DNA of 64,000 nt from NCBI GenBank assembly GCA_038212445.1, contig JBBQUM010000030.1, forward strand, positions 1 through 64,000, written 5' to 3'. Of the stretch, positions 14,928 to 22,969 are shown in pieces (position 1 is the first letter of the stretch; each line of letters starts with the position of its first letter). Position numbers and translations under genes: made by a program. Below the pieces are notes generated by a model that did no database searches, was not told the DNA's origin, and was given only the letters and a program-made list of their open reading frames with translations. Source of the DNA: TMP-7 sp038212445 (GTDB lineage Bacteria; Acidobacteriota; Terriglobia; Bryobacterales; Bryobacteraceae).

Positions 14928-15533
14928 TTATCGACTGGCTTTCTGCGGGTAGATGGTTTCGCCGCGCTTGAGCATCGCGACAAAGTCCGCGATTTTCTTC
15001 TTCCGTCCGCTCTCGGTTTTCATGTTGTGGACACGGAACGCGAGGGCAAAGCGGTTTTGCGCATTCAATTTTTGAAGCATTTTGGCGGCCTTGGGCTCGG
15101 CATCAATGGCGGCCTGTAGATCGTCGGGGATTCGCATCTCCTTACCGCTCCCATAGGCGCGATCCCAACGACCGTCGGCCTTGGCTGCCTCCACATGCTT
15201 GAGCCCGTGTGCGGTCATCCGCCCTTGGTCGATGAGCCGTGCGACGTTGTCGACGTTGATACGGCTCCAAATGCTTTTCTTGCCGCGGGGCGTATAGCGC
15301 TGCAGGAAGCTCTTATCATCGAACCCCTTGCGGATGGCATCGATCCAGCCCCAGCACAGAACCACATCGATGGCTTCCTTGGGCGTGATGGATTGCAGTC
15401 CGGAACCGGTCTTATGAATTTTGATCCACAGCTCGTTTTCGTTGTCGTGGTTCTTGCCCAGCCATTTATAGAAAGTTTCAGAGTTCTTGAATTCGCGGAC
15501 TTTGTTGGGGTCGACGTTCACGGGAGGCATCAA
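14928..15533 (-). CDS. YdeI/OmpD-associated family protein
   Basis: 201 residues. The layout fits the YdeI family: an N-terminal block with Glu-Leu-Trp-Ile-Lys-Ile-His-Lys, then Ala-Ile-Asp-Val-Val-Leu-Cys-Trp-Gly-Trp-Ile-Asp, Tyr-Thr-Pro-Arg and Ser-Ile-Trp-Ser near 85-95, and a basic C-terminus with Ser-Gly-Arg-Lys-Lys-Lys. In enterobacteria YdeI has been linked to resistance to antimicrobial peptides; the biochemical role is not established. The gene follows the PQQ dehydrogenase by seven bases on the same strand, so it may be co-transcribed. Confidence 0.85.
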   Translation of the reverse strand: MMPPVNVDPNKVREFKNSETFYKWLGKNHDNENELWIKIHKTGSGLQSITPKEAIDVVLCWGWIDAIRKGFDDKSFLQRYTPRGKKSIWSRINVDNVARLIDQGRMTAHGLKHVEAAKADGRWDRAYGSGKEMRIPDDLQAAIDAEPKAAKMLQKLNAQNRFALAFRVHNMKTESGRKKKIADFVAMLKRGETIYPQKASR

Positions 15534-15540
15534 TAGAAAC

Positions 15541-17883
15541 TCATTTTACGGGATCGAGAGCGAAGGCGACGATGCTGTCGCCGGTAACGGGATTATTGAA
15601 AAATCCGCCTCCGGTGGCCGCAATCACGACATACTGGCGGCCGTCGCGGCCTTCGAATGTCATGGGAGTGGCCTCGGCGGCGCCTTCCAATTTCACTGTC
15701 CACAATTCCTTGCCGCTGCGGGCATCGAAGGCGCGAAAACGAGCGTCGTCGGTTGCGCCGACAAAGACCAAGCCAGCAGCGGTGGCAATGGTGCCACCAT
15801 TGCCGGGACGTCCGGTATTCTGCTTGCCCTCGGGCAGGCTATCGGTGACACCAAGCGGGACTTTCCAGGCGATTTGGCCGGTGTTCACATTGACGGCGGC
15901 CAGTTCGCCCCAGGGAGGCTGCTGGCAGGGAAGTTGCTGCGGTCCAGTGCCTCGAACGCTAAAGCGGCCGCCCCCCGGGAAGCCCTCGTAAGGACCATTG
16001 GGATCGACCCGATTGCCTTGTCCATTAGCCATTGCCTGGCCACTCTTCGGATCGTGATCCTTGAGACCGGAGACCTGTCCCAACTCATTAATATTGGCGA
16101 AGAGATAGCCGAGTTGCGGATCAAATGAAAGACCGCCCCAGTTGACGCCGCCGTGATTGCCGGGAAACTGCACGCGCAGACGGTTGAAGGCCGGCGGGAG
16201 GAACGGGCCACCGACCTGGAGACCCTCGAGCAGTTTTCCGCAAGCGGCCTGAAGTTCGGGAGTGACTGTGGCGACTTGATCCTTAGTAAAGGACATGCGC
16301 GCCAGCGGCGGCGGCTTAACGGGAAAGGGCTGGGTCTTGGATGCTCGCTCGAGAGGGACTTCGCTGGCCGGTACAGGACGCTCCTCGACAGGGTAGATGG
16401 GTTGGCCGGTGACGCGGTTGAGAAGAAAAACCATGCCGGTCTTGTTTATCGCCACCACGGCGGGGATGGTTTTCCCATCCTGCTGGACGTCTATCAGGGT
16501 GGGGGCACCGGTCATGTCGGCATCCCAGATGTCGTGGTGAACCACTTGGAAGTGCCACAGATATTTGCCGGTATTGGCGTCGGCGGCGACGAGGCTGGTA
16601 CCGAAGAGATTGTCTCCCGCGCGATCGCCTCCGTACTGGTCAACGGACGGCGCGCCAAACGGCATGTACACGATGCCGCGCTTTTCGTCGACGGTCAGAA
16701 AGCCCCAGACATTGACGCCTGAGCGATTCTTCCAGCTATCGCCGGCCCAGGAATCGTTGTACTTCTCACCTGCCTGAGGAATGGAGTGGAAGGTCCAGAC
16801 CAGTTTTCCGGTGCGCATGTCCCATGCGCGAACATCGCCCGCGGGACCGTGCGGAGGATTTTCCTGAGTGGTGCCGCCGGTGATCACAAGATGCTTATAG
16901 ATGATGGGCGGCGACGTCAGCCCGTTGCGGCCAGGAAGCCCACGCATGATGGCGGAGGTGTTCAGATTGACGATTCCGTTATCGCCAAACGCCGGGTTGG
17001 GCTTCCCGGTGGTGGCGTCGAGAGAGTACATCTTGCCGTCGCTTGAGCCAAACACCACCTGGGCCGCAGTCTTGCCGTCGCCGCCCCAATATTCGATGCC
17101 GCGGGTAGAAGGATTGCCAGAGGGCAATTGATAGGACCAGAGTTCCTTGCCGTTGACGGGGTCGACTGCGGCGACGCGGGAGTAGGGCGTAGCGAGGTAC
17201 ATGATTCCGCGAATCACCAGCGGGGTGACTTCCGCGGGACGGAAGCCGGCGCCGAACTGGACCCGGCGCGGGGCGTCGGTCTCATCGCCTGAGGGAGCGT
17301 CGGGCCCGGCATTCGGACGCGCGGCGGGTGCGCCTCCAGTGAATCCTGGAGGCCGCATGTGATACACCCATGCGACTTTCAAATTGCCGACATTGTCGGG
17401 GGTAATCTGCTTGAGCGGCGAGAAGCGCATGGCGCCCGCGTCATGACCGTAGGTTTGCCACTCCCTGGCGGGATCGGCTGGTCCGGCAGCGGGCAAAACC
17501 AATTCGTGGGTGTTTGTTTCGGCCCGGGGTTCAACCGGAGCGGGGTTGCCGGGGGCCGGCAGGTTCGCGCGAGGCGTTTCGGTATTCGCTCCGGGCGTTC
17601 CGTAGAACTTCACGAGATATTTGAGAACCGCATTCAGTTCCCGTTCGTTGCCCTGCGCCCCAAGATTGACCATCTTCGAGATCGTTTCCGTCCAGCCGGC
17701 CTGCGACTGGCGCAGAGAGACGGTCTGGTCGAGCGAGTGGCATTTGCCGCAGAGCCGGACCGTTTCGGCTTTACCGCTGCCGTCAGGCAAGGTTGGAGCA
17801 GCGGAAAGGCACGCTGCCGCAAGAAGGGCGATCGTCAGGGATCCGGGATTCAACGCTGGAACGCTCATTACCTTGGTGACCAT
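15541..17883 (-). CDS. PQQ-dependent dehydrogenase with N-terminal cytochrome c domain
   Basis: 780 residues with a signal peptide (about 1-28). A small cytochrome c domain follows, with the heme motif Cys45-Gly-Lys-Cys48-His49 and a Leu-Lys-Tyr-Leu-Val-Lys helix. From about 140 to the end is an eight-bladed quinoprotein propeller, opening with Trp-Gln-Thr-Tyr-Gly-His-Asp and Leu-Lys-Gln-Ile-Thr. Such enzymes oxidise sugars or alcohols in the periplasm and pass electrons through heme to the respiratory chain. Substrate cannot be told from sequence. Membrane-bound glucose dehydrogenase has N-terminal helices that are absent here. PQQ synthesis genes are not in the window. Confidence 0.9.
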   Translation of the reverse strand: MVTKVMSVPALNPGSLTIALLAAACLSAAPTLPDGSGKAETVRLCGKCHSLDQTVSLRQSQAGWTETISKMVNLGAQGNERELNAVLKYLVKFYGTPGANTETPRANLPAPGNPAPVEPRAETNTHELVLPAAGPADPAREWQTYGHDAGAMRFSPLKQITPDNVGNLKVAWVYHMRPPGFTGGAPAARPNAGPDAPSGDETDAPRRVQFGAGFRPAEVTPLVIRGIMYLATPYSRVAAVDPVNGKELWSYQLPSGNPSTRGIEYWGGDGKTAAQVVFGSSDGKMYSLDATTGKPNPAFGDNGIVNLNTSAIMRGLPGRNGLTSPPIIYKHLVITGGTTQENPPHGPAGDVRAWDMRTGKLVWTFHSIPQAGEKYNDSWAGDSWKNRSGVNVWGFLTVDEKRGIVYMPFGAPSVDQYGGDRAGDNLFGTSLVAADANTGKYLWHFQVVHHDIWDADMTGAPTLIDVQQDGKTIPAVVAINKTGMVFLLNRVTGQPIYPVEERPVPASEVPLERASKTQPFPVKPPPLARMSFTKDQVATVTPELQAACGKLLEGLQVGGPFLPPAFNRLRVQFPGNHGGVNWGGLSFDPQLGYLFANINELGQVSGLKDHDPKSGQAMANGQGNRVDPNGPYEGFPGGGRFSVRGTGPQQLPCQQPPWGELAAVNVNTGQIAWKVPLGVTDSLPEGKQNTGRPGNGGTIATAAGLVFVGATDDARFRAFDARSGKELWTVKLEGAAEATPMTFEGRDGRQYVVIAATGGGFFNNPVTGDSIVAFALDPVK

Positions 17884-17918
17884 CTTAGCGAGGCTCGAAG
17901 CGCCGGGCGACTACTGGT

Positions 17919-18320
17919 TTACTGAGACGCGCTGTAGAGCCAAACGCGCCAGGTCCGAACGTCCTTCGCGTACATACTCAGTTGGCGGCCCTGATTGCTC
18001 TGATCGCCATTCGCGCGGCGGGAAACCACCCATTCAGGACCGTCTTTCGAGACCTCTTCAATGCTGGTGATGCCTGCAAATTTGGAGTCGGTATCGGGGT
18101 CCCGTTTCATCCTCACAGTCGGACCGCTGCCAACGATGATGAACTCGCCGGGCGCCGACTCGAGGCAGCATCCCGCCATCCTCGGCCAGCAAGGCATGGG
18201 TTCGCCAGTGACGGATCAAGGATGCTTCAAAGAGATAGCCGCCAACTGCAACCGTCTGGCCGCCGCGGGGACTGCTCGCGTGGAAAGCGACGCCGCGTAC
18301 GTCCGGCACTTTGCGCGGTG
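17919..18320 (-). pseudogene. C-terminal remnant of a DUF5597 beta-galactosidase-like protein
   Basis: Two minus-strand frames together read like the C-terminal domain (DUF5597) of GH35-type glycosidases. The first has Gln-Thr-Val-Ala-Val-Gly-Gly-Tyr-Leu. The second has Pro-Gly-Glu-Phe-Ile-Ile-Val-Gly-Ser-Gly, then Gly-Ile-Thr-Ser-Ile-Glu-Glu and Arg-Arg-Ala-Asn-Gly-Asp-Gln. The frame changes near 18164, where one extra C would explain it (Met-Leu-Pro versus Met-Leu-Leu-Glu-Ser). The catalytic N-terminal part of the enzyme is absent; an unrelated short gene lies upstream. The remnant ends at TAA 17919-17921. Assignment is by recalled family pattern. Confidence 0.5.
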
Positions 18321-18325
18321 GTGAA

Positions 18326-18856
18326 TCAACGCGCGCCAAATTCGAGCCGCGTCGGGTATTCAGCCTGTCTCGGCTCACCTCTGAGACTCTTGTATTCGAT
18401 TCGCAGTCGACTCTGATTGACATGAATCTGTACGTCACTCTTTGTGACAGCCTGCAACACAAGTTTTCCGACTCCATCAGAAGGATCTTTGCCGCCCTCA
18501 AACGAGATCACGAATATCAGATAGTGAGGTCCGCCGGTGGTCACGGCCACGAGTACACCGCCGGCCGTCGCAAACTGGACAAGAACGCTGTCGGCAGTGG
18601 TGGCGATGAGTTGTGGGGTCGAACGATCACGGCCCCAGGCAACGAACTGATTGTCCACTGGCGAACAACTCCTTACCTCGAAACGTGGCAGGAACACATC
18701 CGGTGTTCGCCTGACTCTTTGTTGCGCCAGCCTCGCAAGCACAGTACCGCAGAGTGGGCGGCTGAGGTCAGCGATGGACTGCCCGGCGCAAGGCTGTGCG
18801 CCAGTGCTTGCCAGGAATAACAGTAGACTCATGCGGACGGTACTTGTGATTGTCAT
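18326..18856 (-). CDS. Putative secreted protein, unknown
   Basis: 176 residues with a plausible signal peptide (Met-Ser-Leu-Leu-Leu-Phe-Leu, start perhaps at 18832) and cleavage near Ala-Gln. The mature part is mixed beta/alpha with three or four cysteines and no motif that I recognise. It directly precedes the frameshifted DUF5597 remnant on the same strand and lies beside a palindrome-rich gap, so it may itself belong to a decaying segment. Codon use is less GC-biased than in neighbouring genes. Moderate doubt that it is expressed. Confidence 0.4.
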   Translation of the reverse strand: MTITSTVRMSLLLFLASTGAQPCAGQSIADLSRPLCGTVLARLAQQRVRRTPDVFLPRFEVRSCSPVDNQFVAWGRDRSTPQLIATTADSVLVQFATAGGVLVAVTTGGPHYLIFVISFEGGKDPSDGVGKLVLQAVTKSDVQIHVNQSRLRIEYKSLRGEPRQAEYPTRLEFGAR

Positions 18857-19018
18857 TGATGAACTTGGGAGTAGAAGCTTTGTCGAACGCAGAAGGGTTT
18901 TCCGATTTGTATTGCTCCCTCACCGAGGTTAACCCAGCGCACGAATCAGATAGCGTCAACGCTCCGGGCCAAGCACTCGTCCCATCACGTGTGTCTCGCC
19001 GGGCGCAAAATCGCCCAG

Positions 19019-19059
19019 GGTCTGTCAGATCAGAGGACGCTGACGCCCTCTCACAGACC
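19019..19059. repeat. Interrupted hairpin
   Basis: The arms GGTCTGT (19019-19025) and ACAGACC (19053-19059) pair completely. Inside them AGAGG (19032-19036) pairs with CCTCT (19047-19051) around a ten-base loop. No T-run follows, so it is not a standard terminator. It could be part of a REP-like cluster. Confidence 0.5.
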
Positions 19060-19069
19060 GATTCCGGCA

Positions 19070-19121
19070 GTGTCTGACACCTGTACCCGCAAAATAAATC
19101 GGTCTCTGACACCGGTTTATT
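19070..19121. repeat. Paired TCTGACAC palindromes, REP-like
   Basis: GTGTCTGACAC at 19070-19080 is a perfect odd palindrome. Fifteen bases on, AATAAATCGGT (19093-19103) and ACCGGTTTATT (19111-19121) form an inverted repeat, with one mismatch, around CTCTGAC. Both units share the core TCTGACACC. Similar short palindromes accompany REP-associated tyrosine transposases in other genomes. No such transposase gene is present here. Confidence 0.5.
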
Positions 19122-19205
19122 CGCAGCCGCGAATAAAGGCACTTGGAAACTCAAGAAAGCGGACATCAGTGATGTTATTGCGGAGCCCTGGTGTGCTGGA
19201 TTTGA

Positions 19206-20564
19206 TCACTTCTCGTAGAGTTCAGGCGTCATGTGCATTCCGTACTTGGGACGGAGGGTGATCAACGCTTGGTGGTCGATCTTTTGATCGGGGGCGAGGC
19301 GGAAGCGCCAACGCTGTCCGATCGCGGCGAGCAGGAGGACGCCTTCCATCCAGGCGAAGTGCTCGCCGACGCACATGCGGGCGCCGCCTCCGAAGGGGAA
19401 GAAGGCGAATTTCGGCAATTGGGCTTTGCGTTCGGCGGTCCAGCGCTCGGGCATGAAGCGATCGGGCTCGGGGTAGTAGCGTGGATCACGATGGACGACG
19501 TAGGGACTCATGAGCACGATGTCGCGGTACTCAAGCGAGTAGCCGCCGATTTCAAGAGGCTTGGCCACCATCCGTCCGACGCCCCAGGCGGGCGGGTATA
19601 GGCGCAACGACTCGTTGAAGATCATGGTGGTGTAGGGGAGTCGCGGAAAGTCGTCAGGCGTGGGGACGCGTCCTTCGAGAACCGTGCGGAGTTCGTCGTG
19701 GAAGCGCGCCTCGGCCTCGGGGTTCTGCGAGAGGAGATACCAGGTCCAGGTGAGGGCGTTGGCGGTGGTCTCGTGACCGGCGAGAAAGATCGTCAGGGCC
19801 TCGTCGCGGACCTGCTCGTCGGACATGCCGCCGGTGCCTTCTTCGTCCTGTGCGAGAAGGAGCATGGACAGCAGATCCCCGCGATCCTCTCCAGACTGCC
19901 GCCGCTCGTTGATGATCCGGTAAATGGTCTCGTCGAGGCGCTTCTTGGCGGCATGGAAGCGGCGGACTGAGGGCAACGGCAGTTTCTCGATAATCTCGGA
20001 GAACGGGCTCATGACGATTTCAAACAAATGCAAGATGGCACCGAGCGCGTCGCCGATTTCGGGAGCTTCCTTTTCGACATCGGCATTGAAGAGAGTCCGG
20101 GCGACGATGGCGAGGGTGAGACGCATCATCTCGACGGAGATATCGCGGGTTTGGTTGGGGACAAGCCGGTCGCGGGAACGAACGGCGTCGGCGATCATCG
20201 TTTCGGCATAGCCGGCGAGGCGTCCGCGATGGAACGCGGGTTGGACGAGCCGGCGCTGGCGAGTGTGGAGGGGAGCTTCGCTGGTCAGTAGACCTTCGCC
20301 GAGGAGGGCTTTGGCGCGTTGAAGCAAGCGGCTCTTGGTGAAGTTGTGCTGGTGGGTGACGAGGACGTCACGGATGAGCGCGGGGTCGCTCACCAGATAA
20401 GTATTTTGTTTGGCGAGGCGGAAGTAGGCGACGTCGCCAAACTCACGGGCCGTCTTCAGAAGAAAGCGGGGAGCGTCGCGGCGGAAACTCTGAAGGTGGC
20501 CCAGCATGATGGGATTACGAGGTCCTGGGGGCAGAGTCCGGGCGAGGGTAGCCATGTGATTCAT
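19206..20564 (-). CDS. Cytochrome P450
   Basis: 452 residues, soluble P450. The oxygen-binding I-helix motif Ala-Gly-His-Glu-Thr-Thr is at 262-267, Glu-Ser-Leu-Arg at 318-321, Pro-Glu-Arg-Trp at 372-375 and the heme loop Phe-Pro-Phe-Gly-Gly-Gly-Ala-Arg-Met-Cys398 at 389-398. The family inserts one oxygen atom into organic substrates. The sequence style (Leu-Pro-Pro-Gly-Pro at the start, no membrane anchor) is that of bacterial CYPs related to fatty-acid or terpene hydroxylases, but the substrate cannot be told. No ferredoxin or reductase gene is adjacent. It is transcribed away from the sigma-factor gene, with about 98 bases between them. Confidence 0.95.
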   Translation of the reverse strand: MNHMATLARTLPPGPRNPIMLGHLQSFRRDAPRFLLKTAREFGDVAYFRLAKQNTYLVSDPALIRDVLVTHQHNFTKSRLLQRAKALLGEGLLTSEAPLHTRQRRLVQPAFHRGRLAGYAETMIADAVRSRDRLVPNQTRDISVEMMRLTLAIVARTLFNADVEKEAPEIGDALGAILHLFEIVMSPFSEIIEKLPLPSVRRFHAAKKRLDETIYRIINERRQSGEDRGDLLSMLLLAQDEEGTGGMSDEQVRDEALTIFLAGHETTANALTWTWYLLSQNPEAEARFHDELRTVLEGRVPTPDDFPRLPYTTMIFNESLRLYPPAWGVGRMVAKPLEIGGYSLEYRDIVLMSPYVVHRDPRYYPEPDRFMPERWTAERKAQLPKFAFFPFGGGARMCVGEHFAWMEGVLLLAAIGQRWRFRLAPDQKIDHQALITLRPKYGMHMTPELYEK

Positions 20565-20662
20565 TGTCGCGCTTTGGCGAATGGAGGACGGAGAGGGTTA
20601 CTGGTTTTAATGTTTGCCGGGTAAACCAATGTAACCGGGGCTCGTCTTGGTGGCGAGGACTG

Positions 20663-21304
20663 ATGGACCCGCGAAATGGCCAGGAATCACCGCAACCTCG
20701 CAGCCCTCAGGGGGTTAAGCAAGATATGGAAGCAGTAGCGGCGCTGGAGCGGGATGCCGAATTGATGCTGCGTGTGCGAGACGGCGACGTTTCGTCGTTC
20801 GCGCTGCTGCTCGATCGTCACCGGCGGCCAGTCATTCACTTCCTGTACCGGATGGTGCAAGATCACCCTGTAGCCGAAGAATTGGCGCAGGAGGTTTTTC
20901 TACGAGTGTACCGGGCCCGTGCCAGTTATGAGCCGACGGCGAAATTCACAACGTGGCTGTTCCGGATTGCGAGCCATCTGGCGTTGAACTGGATACGCGA
21001 TCGCAAGAACGAAAGAAACGAAGGCCGGCTGGATGGGGAACTCACCGGTGGCCCGGCTAAACAGCTTTGGGATCGCCAGTTAAATGTGGAACAGAGCCTG
21101 GTGCGCGATGCGCGGCTGTATGAAGTGAGGCAGGCGATTGAGACGCTGCCAGTGAAGCAGAGGGCTGCCGTGTTGATGCACAAGTACGAGGAACTGGAGT
21201 ATTCGCAGATTGCTTCGTCGTTGAATTGCACGGAGTCAGCGGTGAAGAGCCTGTTGTTTCGGGCTTACGAGACGCTGCGCGAGCGGCTGGCGCAGTTTTC
21301 ATGA
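20663..21304 (+). CDS. ECF sigma factor
   Basis: 213 residues from ATG 20663, with GGCGAGG a few bases upstream; the frame is open further left but that part overlaps the divergent P450 start. Sigma-2 is seen at about 45-105 (Asp-Arg-His-Arg-Arg-Pro-Val, Glu-Glu-Leu-Ala-Gln-Glu-Val-Phe-Leu-Arg-Val-Tyr, Thr-Trp-Leu-Phe-Arg-Ile). Sigma-4 is near 155-210 (Leu-Pro-Val-Lys-Gln-Arg-Ala-Ala-Val-Leu, Tyr-Ser-Gln-Ile-Ala). The following gene encodes a zinc-finger anti-sigma factor, and a DUF3106 protein comes third, so this is a sensory unit whose target genes are unknown. Confidence 0.92.
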   Translation: MDPRNGQESPQPRSPQGVKQDMEAVAALERDAELMLRVRDGDVSSFALLLDRHRRPVIHFLYRMVQDHPVAEELAQEVFLRVYRARASYEPTAKFTTWLFRIASHLALNWIRDRKNERNEGRLDGELTGGPAKQLWDRQLNVEQSLVRDARLYEVRQAIETLPVKQRAAVLMHKYEELEYSQIASSLNCTESAVKSLLFRAYETLRERLAQFS

Positions 21305-21328
21305 GGCGCGTACACTGAGGAGACCACT

Positions 21329-21823
21329 ATGAGTTGCGCGGCGAAGGGCGTTGGGCCGGAGACGGTGGTTGACTACTGCGCCGGCACTCTGGATAGGCAC
21401 GCGGCGCGGGAATTCGAACAGCACGCCGCCGGCTGCCCGGACTGCGAGCACGCACTCGCCCGCCAGCAACAATTGTGGACGCTGCTCGACAGCTGGGACG
21501 ATGTACCGCTGTCGGCGGACTTTAACCGGCGGTTATACCAAGCGATTGAGCGGGAGGAAGGCGTGAGTCCGGTGAGACGCTACGCTCGACTTGCGGCGGC
21601 CCGGCTATGGCCGCTTTCATGGCGTCCGCTGGTCCCGCTTGGAGCGATAGCGGCGACGCTGGCCATAGCGCTGATTATCGAGACACCGGGGCCGCGGCTG
21701 TCCGCGCCACCGCCGGATGCACAAGTCAAGAGCGAGAAACTCGACGTGGACCAAGTGGAGAGCGCCCTCGACGACATCGATCTACTCCAGAAGCTCTCGG
21801 ATGCTTCTCCGTCTGCGATGTAG
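21329..21823 (+). CDS. Zinc-finger anti-sigma factor with one membrane helix
   Basis: 164 residues. The anti-sigma zinc finger is His32-x3-Cys36-x2-Cys39, followed by a helix that would bind the sigma factor. A membrane helix lies at about 105-122 (Ala-Thr-Leu-Ala-Ile-Ala-Leu-Ile-Ile), leaving about 40 residues outside with an Asp-rich end. The gene begins 24 bases after the sigma-factor stop and should hold that sigma inactive until a signal arrives. The short outer segment suggests that signal reception involves another protein, perhaps the DUF3106 product encoded three bases further on. Confidence 0.88.
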   Translation: MSCAAKGVGPETVVDYCAGTLDRHAAREFEQHAAGCPDCEHALARQQQLWTLLDSWDDVPLSADFNRRLYQAIEREEGVSPVRRYARLAAARLWPLSWRPLVPLGAIAATLAIALIIETPGPRLSAPPPDAQVKSEKLDVDQVESALDDIDLLQKLSDASPSAM

Positions 21824-21826
21824 CTC

Positions 21827-22306
21827 ATGCCATGGCTGCTGTTGTTTTGCGTGATTGCGGGGTTCTCAACTGACTTGGCGCTAGCCGGAGAGAAGCGCCC
21901 GCCGAAACCGCCGAAGCCCCCCAAAGCGGAGCGCCCGATCGAGAAGCTCGAAAAGATGACGCCGGCGCAGAGGCAGAAAGCGCTGGAGCGAGTGCCGCCT
22001 GAGCGGCGCCAGAATATTGAGCGGCGACTCGATCATCTGGACAAGCTCTCGCCCGAGGAAAAGGCGCGAGTGGCGCGATTCCGCGAGTTGTCTCCGGAAA
22101 AGCAGCAGGCGGTGCGGCAGGCGGTGAACCAGATGACCAACCTGCCGCCGGATCGTCAACGGTCAGTGCGGAGCGAGTTGCGGGACATGCGGGGACTGCC
22201 GGAGCCGGAGCGAAAAGCGCGGATGAACTCGGCGGAGTTCAGGGGCCGGTTCAGTCCACATGAGAGGAAGCTGATCGAAAAGCTAAGCGACGTGGTGCCG
22301 GACTAG
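21827..22306 (+). CDS. DUF3106 family periplasmic protein
   Basis: 159 residues with a signal peptide (about 1-20). Next comes a basic Pro-Pro-Lys-Pro-Pro-Lys linker, then repeated helical segments of the form Leu-x-Pro-Glu-x-(Arg/Lys)-x(2-3)-(Val/Leu), as in DUF3106 proteins and loosely like CpxP/Spy chaperones. It comes three bases after the anti-sigma gene and is likely co-transcribed. A periplasmic binding partner or stress sensor for the anti-sigma factor is a reasonable inference. Its TAG (22304-22306) overlaps the TAG of the convergent ParA gene in a shared CTAG. Confidence 0.82.
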   Translation: MPWLLLFCVIAGFSTDLALAGEKRPPKPPKPPKAERPIEKLEKMTPAQRQKALERVPPERRQNIERRLDHLDKLSPEEKARVARFRELSPEKQQAVRQAVNQMTNLPPDRQRSVRSELRDMRGLPEPERKARMNSAEFRGRFSPHERKLIEKLSDVVPD

Positions 22307-22950
22307 CGGCGCGCGATTTTGTCGACGGCTTTCGCGAGTTGAGCGAATTCCTCCGCGGCGGTCGAACTGGGAGCGAATTCGCGGACCGTCAAGCCATTCG
22401 CCACGGCCTCGGCCACGACGACGCGCTGGCCAATCGCGGGCAGGGTCTTGTTTCCCATCTTCTTCAAAGATTCCTGAAGGCTCCGGCCGAGGTTCGTATT
22501 CATCGAAACTTTGGAGGGCACGAGGCGGATGCGCGGCTTTTTGGAACGACGGGCGGCACGTGCTTTGAGGGCGAGCGCGATGGCCTCTTTGAGGGCGAAC
22601 ATGTCGAGCGGCGACGGACCGCAGGGGAGCAATACGAGATCGGCGAGCATAGCGGCCTGATAGGCCGTTTCAGGCATGCCGGGCGGAGTATCAATCAGGA
22701 CCACGTCGGCCTCGTCGACGGCGGCTTTCACCTTGAGCTTGAGCTTTGCGGGATCGCCTTTGTCCACGCGGCGAACACACTGCGAAAGCAGTCCGTCGCC
22801 CTGCTCGGCCCAGGAGACCAGGCTATGCTGTGGGTCGGCATCGAGCAGTACGACGGTCCGTCCCATATCGGCGAACTCCGCCGTGAGATTTCCAGCGATG
22901 GTCGATTTCCCGATACCGCCTTTGCGTCCCGCCACGGCGATGATGGCCAT
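22303..22950 (-). CDS. ParA/MinD-family ATPase
   Basis: 215 residues from ATG 22948-22950. The deviant Walker A motif Gly-Arg-Lys-Gly-Gly-Ile-Gly-Lys-Ser-Thr lies at 8-17, Asp-Ala-Asp-Pro-Gln near 40, and the Walker B-like Val-Leu-Ile-Asp-Thr-Pro-Pro-Gly near 85. The family forms ATP-dependent dimers that position DNA or protein cargo. No parB, DNA-binding partner or centromere-like repeat is nearby, so it is an orphan. It may travel with the export operon upstream, whose ATPase stop is 20 bases away. The longer frame to 23046 overlaps that gene and lacks family sequence. Confidence 0.88.
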   Translation of the reverse strand: MAIIAVAGRKGGIGKSTIAGNLTAEFADMGRTVVLLDADPQHSLVSWAEQGDGLLSQCVRRVDKGDPAKLKLKVKAAVDEADVVLIDTPPGMPETAYQAAMLADLVLLPCGPSPLDMFALKEAIALALKARAARRSKKPRIRLVPSKVSMNTNLGRSLQESLKKMGNKTLPAIGQRVVVAEAVANGLTVREFAPSSTAAEEFAQLAKAVDKIARR

Positions 22951-22969
22951 AGACGTTAATATAGCGCCG

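Larger units (their letters stand above)
18857..19205. other. Gene-free gap with palindromes
   Basis: About 350 bases without a supportable gene; overlapping short frames on both strands have no family features. It contains a long imperfect hairpin (19019-19059), a perfect short palindrome (19070-19080) and a 29-base inverted repeat (19093-19121). The P450 stop codon lies at its right end. Confidence 0.55.

Noticed and set aside
15487..16128. Plus-strand open frame inside the PQQ dehydrogenase region
   Set aside because: Antisense shadow; the minus-strand quinoprotein is full-length with a heme motif and propeller repeats.
18768..19166. Minus-strand open frame of 132 codons across the palindrome-rich gap
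   Set aside because: No family features, unusual cysteine/serine-rich composition, overlaps hairpins, and no ribosome binding site was seen.
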